64,000 nt of DNA, from positions 1,062,891-1,126,890 of the forward strand of contig PTEX01000235.1 in assembly GCA_003342815.1 (NCBI GenBank), given 5' to 3'. Below are positions 59,919 to 64,000 of the stretch, piece after piece. The DNA is from Eudromia elegans. Taxonomy: Eukaryota; Chordata; Aves; Tinamiformes; Tinamidae. A model generated the notes under the pieces. That model did no database searches. It was not told the origin of the DNA and saw only the letters and a program-made list of their open reading frames with translations. The stretch's first letter is position 1; each line of letters begins with the position of its first letter. The position numbers and the translations under genes are program-made.

Positions 59919-62900
59919 AACATACTCTGAAATTACATGGAGAAACCTTCAAGAAATCCAGAAAAAGATCTTAAAAAACTGAACAATAATATCAGTTGAA
60001 ATTTAAGATGGAGAAACACATCATATGTGTTGCATGACAGGAAGGAAGATGACTTTACTTTTATCAGGCTCAGGAAAAACAGTGAAAATGGCTGGAAAGC
60101 TGAAAACATAGCAATATGGTCATTTTTGGAAACAGAACATAAAACTTCATCTCAAAATATTTTAAAAAATGAATGAGTTGTCTAAAAATGACCGTAAGAC
60201 TTCTGTTCATAACTAACTCATTGAAGCAATGATACTTTTATTTATAACTTAAAAAAACAAGAAATTAATTTATGAATTATGTATCTATAAATATACACTA
60301 TGTTAACAATTAATAGAAAGCCTTTTTTTTCCCCAGATTTTAAACATTCTCTTTGCATGGTATAACATTAGAAACTCTTTAACTAGAGGAGTATAAGCAT
60401 TCTTTGCACAATAACTCCTGGTGAAAGGTCTTTTAAAAAACACAACAAATATTATATAATTCATAGGAAAACCACAAAGCATACCAATGTGATTTCAGAT
60501 GAGGTCAGAGCTTAATCTCTGCAATGTTAAGAGGATTAACTAGTTGGTGTTTAAAAAATGATGTAGATCCTAGGATGAGAAAGCAAATCAAAAGTGTCAA
60601 GAAATCTTATTTTCCATGAAAAAAATATTTACATTTTAACAGATCTGTAAGCTCAGTGAGATTTTCTTATTTGCTTTGCAAAGACCAGGATTGCGTAGTT
60701 GATACTATGAAAATAAAAAAAGAAAAAAGAAAGAAAAAAGAAAAGCATGTTCTCCTGTGCTTGTCTTGACCAGTCTAAACAGCTGTTTGAAATTGATGTA
60801 GCAGGTGGCATTATCAGTGTTATTGCTGGTCACTTTCACTGCAAGCCTGATTAATGAAAGCCTATCCATAAGATACTCATTTGTGTAACCTTCACTACAA
60901 AGTCTAGAAAATTAAGTAATAACTGGAATAATAAAGTCTTAAAAGCCAACAGCTAACTTAAGCTTCTAAATACAGTCTGAGTTTTATTATTATTGTTATT
61001 CCCTTATTTACCCATTCTTTCTCTCTTATCCAAATGCACTCGGAGTTCTTCTCTGTTTACGAAGAAAAAGACTTTGCTTTGTTGCATTTGGTTGAAACAG
61101 ACTACTAGGATTACTCTTGATATAAACCATTGTTTCACAAGATAGCCTGCAATATCATTTCTACTTTTGTGTTTTGCTTAGAGTTTCTCCAGAGGTGCCC
61201 CTTCTATGAGATAAAGAAATCCTTCCTCTATGTCAGAGATTTGCTGAGAACCTCAGAATTGGGAAAAAAATATTTATCAACATAAAATTTCTTCTTACTC
61301 AGAAAGATGCAGGCATATAAAAATTGTAGAGAAGATTTTAGGACTCAGTTTATCAGAGCAGCACCAATACGAATCCAAAATAATTCAGAAGATCCTTTGT
61401 GACATTATACCAGGTGTTCATGAGAGTATCTGTGACCAGAATCCAGTCTTAAGACTTCAATAGTAATGTTAGGTGGATGCATCACCTACCATCAAGCATG
61501 CCATATAAAATTCATAACCTTAGCTGCTTATGGAGGGAAAAGAACAGTTGCTCTTTGCAGTGTTAGCAGATTCTTCAAAAACATTTAGAAACACACATTG
61601 CACAGACTGTATTCTTAGTGCTTATTTTTGGTGTTGCAGAGCTATGCTTCAGGGCTATATTGATTTTTATTCTGTCTATGGTTGATTAATGCTCCAGGAA
61701 AGCATTACGTGTATTAGTGTAAGACTGAATAGAAATATCAGTGCATTTCACTAGGAGAAACAAATAAACAAAGAAAAATTTTTGTGATTCTTTTCTAATA
61801 GGATATGTACACAATAAGTTATGCCAGTAAAATATCAGTCATAAAATGTGGTTGACAAAAACCTTCACACATTTCTGCAAAGCTGTTAAAGGGCTTTCAG
61901 AAACCTGAAATACCTATTAAAAATGGGGTTTTCTGGTGAGAAAATGAAAAGAGTCTTATTTTTTTAAGAGATTTCAATAGCAGGTTAAGTATTTTCAGCT
62001 TATAAACTCATAATAAGGACTATGTGTTCCTTAGTAATTGGGTTTGAGTTAGTAGAAATTTTGTGCTCATTATCTAAAAATATAAGAGTTAGGAAAGGGA
62101 AGACTCCATGAGAGGAACGTTCTTCTACTATTCTCAGGAAGGAAAAAATATATATTTATATTATATGTATGTATATATACTAGAAAGTTAAACTTTCCTC
62201 TGCTATCTTTGGTGTTAATAGCTCATTTCCATTCTTTTCTCTGATTCTCTCCCCACCTCACTTCAGTTCTGTTCTGTTTTATAATGTGCCAATAACATGG
62301 TGTGACAGACAATGCTGAAGCTACCAACTTAATCAGAATATCAGTAACCAGAAAAATCACATTCAATTAAGGTAACTGCAGCTCTCAGGCTCTTGTGAGA
62401 AAGTAAGATGATGGCTAAAAATAAGCAACCATTATTCTAACCCAATGGCTATCCTTCAGCCTGAATAGATTACATTTATGAATAGCTGGTATGTGAGTGA
62501 GAAACGGGAAAGTTTAAATTATTTTTATCTACAGGAATTTGTGAAATAAGTACTTTTATAACAAACAACAAATCATCTCATGTGAAAGGTAGGTAATTTG
62601 GGATTGAAGTCCATTTTATTTCTCTGTGGAGTGGCTGTTATGATTACTTGAATGTTCACATTGTGAGAGTCCTTCTGAAAAATCCCAAATTTCACTAGTT
62701 CAGGACCTTGATTCTTACTGGGTGGTTGTTGAGGGGAGTGAGGGAAATCTTATTTCAATTTTGCCCAAGAAAAACCTTTTCAGTTGCTTATTTAAATATT
62801 TCAAATGATATGTTTTAGTTACACTGCAATGAAAAAAAAATATATTTGAAATATTCTGAAGGAACAATCTGCTACTGAGGACAGGAAAATCGGGCTATGA

Positions 62901-63112
62901 GGAATTACATCTGTTTTGCTTATTCATTATTTTGCTCTATGTTTCTGCATAAAAATAGTGTGTCTGGATAACAGGAAAGAAGGTCACTTATTTAGCCAGT
63001 TGAACTTATTGCTACCCTTTTGAAAACTTTTGAAGGGTAGAAGATTTTTCTCTCCTTTGGAGGTCAAAAACATATACATAGGAGAAACTTCCCTAAGATG
63101 CGATGGCCCTAG

Positions 63113-63169
63113 GGGAGAGAGAGAGAGAGAGAGAGAGGAGGGGTGGGGAGAAAGAGAGAGAGGGAGAAG
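63113..63169. repeat. (GA)n microsatellite
   Basis: About twelve GA units followed by further G/A-only sequence, seen directly. Confidence 0.95.
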
Positions 63170-63876
63170 TGAAAATAGGAAACAGGAATCCGGGGGAAAA
63201 AAAAAAAAAAACCCACACTGGAATATCTCTGGGGTGCATAGTCAAGCCTTAGAAGTGATAGAAAAAAGGTTTCCTTTGGACTTCAGATAGGTCTGTAAAG
63301 CTGTTTGAGTCTAATATCCTGCCTAAAGTTCATGGATAAGATCCAAACTGAGAGGAGCCTGCTCTTTCAGGATAGATGGACAAATGGGAGGCTTGCCTGT
63401 AAACATTTTTATTTTAATATATTCTTCATCCAACATTTCATTTTCTGTGTTTGTAGTCAAGTTTGAAAACTGGCTGCAGAGACTGAAATTTTTAGCAATT
63501 TTAAGTGTGCTCACTTTGAGGGAAAAAAGAGAAATGTGGATGATTAAATCTTGTTTTTTCTTTTTCCATTACTTTTATGTTCTGGCTTGGCTTTTTCTTG
63601 GCTTTACTCTGTGGTAGGTGATACTGCAGTTTCCTTTTTTCCTGCAGGAGAATATACTGACTACAGGAAGCAAAGTCTGTTAATGAGGTTTCAGAGAAAT
63701 GATAAGGTAGAAAAGGAGATACCTGTCGATTACAGGGGAATCAACCTCTATGAGAATTTCTATTAAACAAATTGAAAAAATTGAAAAAACACCCTCCCAC
63801 ACACATACTTCTCCATTCTTACTCCCCAAATATATCTGAAGTACTCATTGCTGAATATTTTGATATCTGTGTAAAC

Positions 63877-63893
63877 AATAATAATAATAATAA
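63877..63893. repeat. (AAT)n microsatellite
   Basis: About five AAT units, seen directly. Confidence 0.9.
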
Positions 63894-64000
63894 AGACTTC
63901 TAGAGTCTTTTGTTGTGCAGCTGTTCCTGAGCCACACTATTTGAGGAAGAAAGGTGTCTGCAACTGTGAATCTGACCATAGTACCATGCACGGCATGTGG

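Larger units (their letters stand above)
59919..64000. other. AT-rich non-coding sequence with simple repeats
   Basis: No supported gene. It holds an A/G-rich tract at 60707-60744, TA-rich sequence at about 62147-62180, a (GA)n tract at 63113-63169, an A run at about 63197-63211 and an (AAT)n tract at 63877-63893. The open frames at 63030-63290 and 63384-63766 overlap simple repeats or lack domains. Confidence 0.5.

Noticed and set aside
63030..63290. 86-codon frame with Arg-Glu repeats
   Set aside because: The repeat comes from the (GA)n microsatellite and is followed by an A run.
1..64000. CRISPR array, bacterial operon or phage features
   Set aside because: No regularly spaced repeats with spacers, ribosome-binding-site-led gene strings or phage genes. 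The composition and repeats are those of a vertebrate genome.

Overview
The window looks like avian (bird) genomic DNA. It is AT-rich, non-coding sequence holding several CR1 non-LTR retrotransposon copies and three solo LTRs of endogenous retroviruses with 6-bp target duplications. The CR1 copies carry the typical 3' end (repeated ATTCTATG-type octamer, 'GTTGGACTAGATGACCT' block) and CR1 reverse-transcriptase motifs. I found no host protein-coding exon that I could support; most open frames are short chance frames or lie inside repeats. The best reading is an intergenic or large-intron region. The exact species cannot be told from this sequence.

Layout. 1-2651: AT-rich sequence with a possible worn-out LTR near 1583-1869. 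2652-4185: young, 5'-truncated CR1 on the + strand (copy A). 4186-9302: non-coding. 9303-9855: old CR1 fragment (+). 9856-13293: non-coding with dinucleotide repeats. 13294-14110: CR1 (-). 14111-16012: non-coding. 16013-19377: a nested pair, in which young CR1 copy B (16606-18701, -) sits inside an older CR1 (-) between two copies of TCTTC. 19435-19505: a tRNA-like unit (-) just upstream of the older CR1. 20285-20427 and 20995-21185: two short CR1 3' ends (+). 21186-42043: about 21 kb of AT-rich sequence with microsatellites only. 42044-42486: CR1 (-). 44200-44776: solo LTR1 (+). 45785-46464: solo LTR2 (+). 49254-49620: old CR1 (-). 49621-59245: non-coding with purine-rich tracts. 59252-59912: solo LTR3 (-), same family as LTR2. 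59919-64000: non-coding with simple repeats.

Most notable points. (1) The two young CR1 copies share an internal deletion that removes reverse-transcriptase motif 1 and leaves an overlapping stop/start (TAATG). This suggests a non-autonomous CR1 lineage copied in trans. (2) The nested insertion can be resolved to the base: removing copy B and one TCTTC rejoins the older reading frame. (3) A 71-nt tRNA-like fold with good Pol III A and B boxes lies directly upstream of the older CR1 on the same strand. (4) The three solo LTRs each have 6-bp target duplications and unusually close TATA and AATAAA signals. Fourteen single unresolved bases (N) are present, and thirteen of them fall inside CR1 copies.
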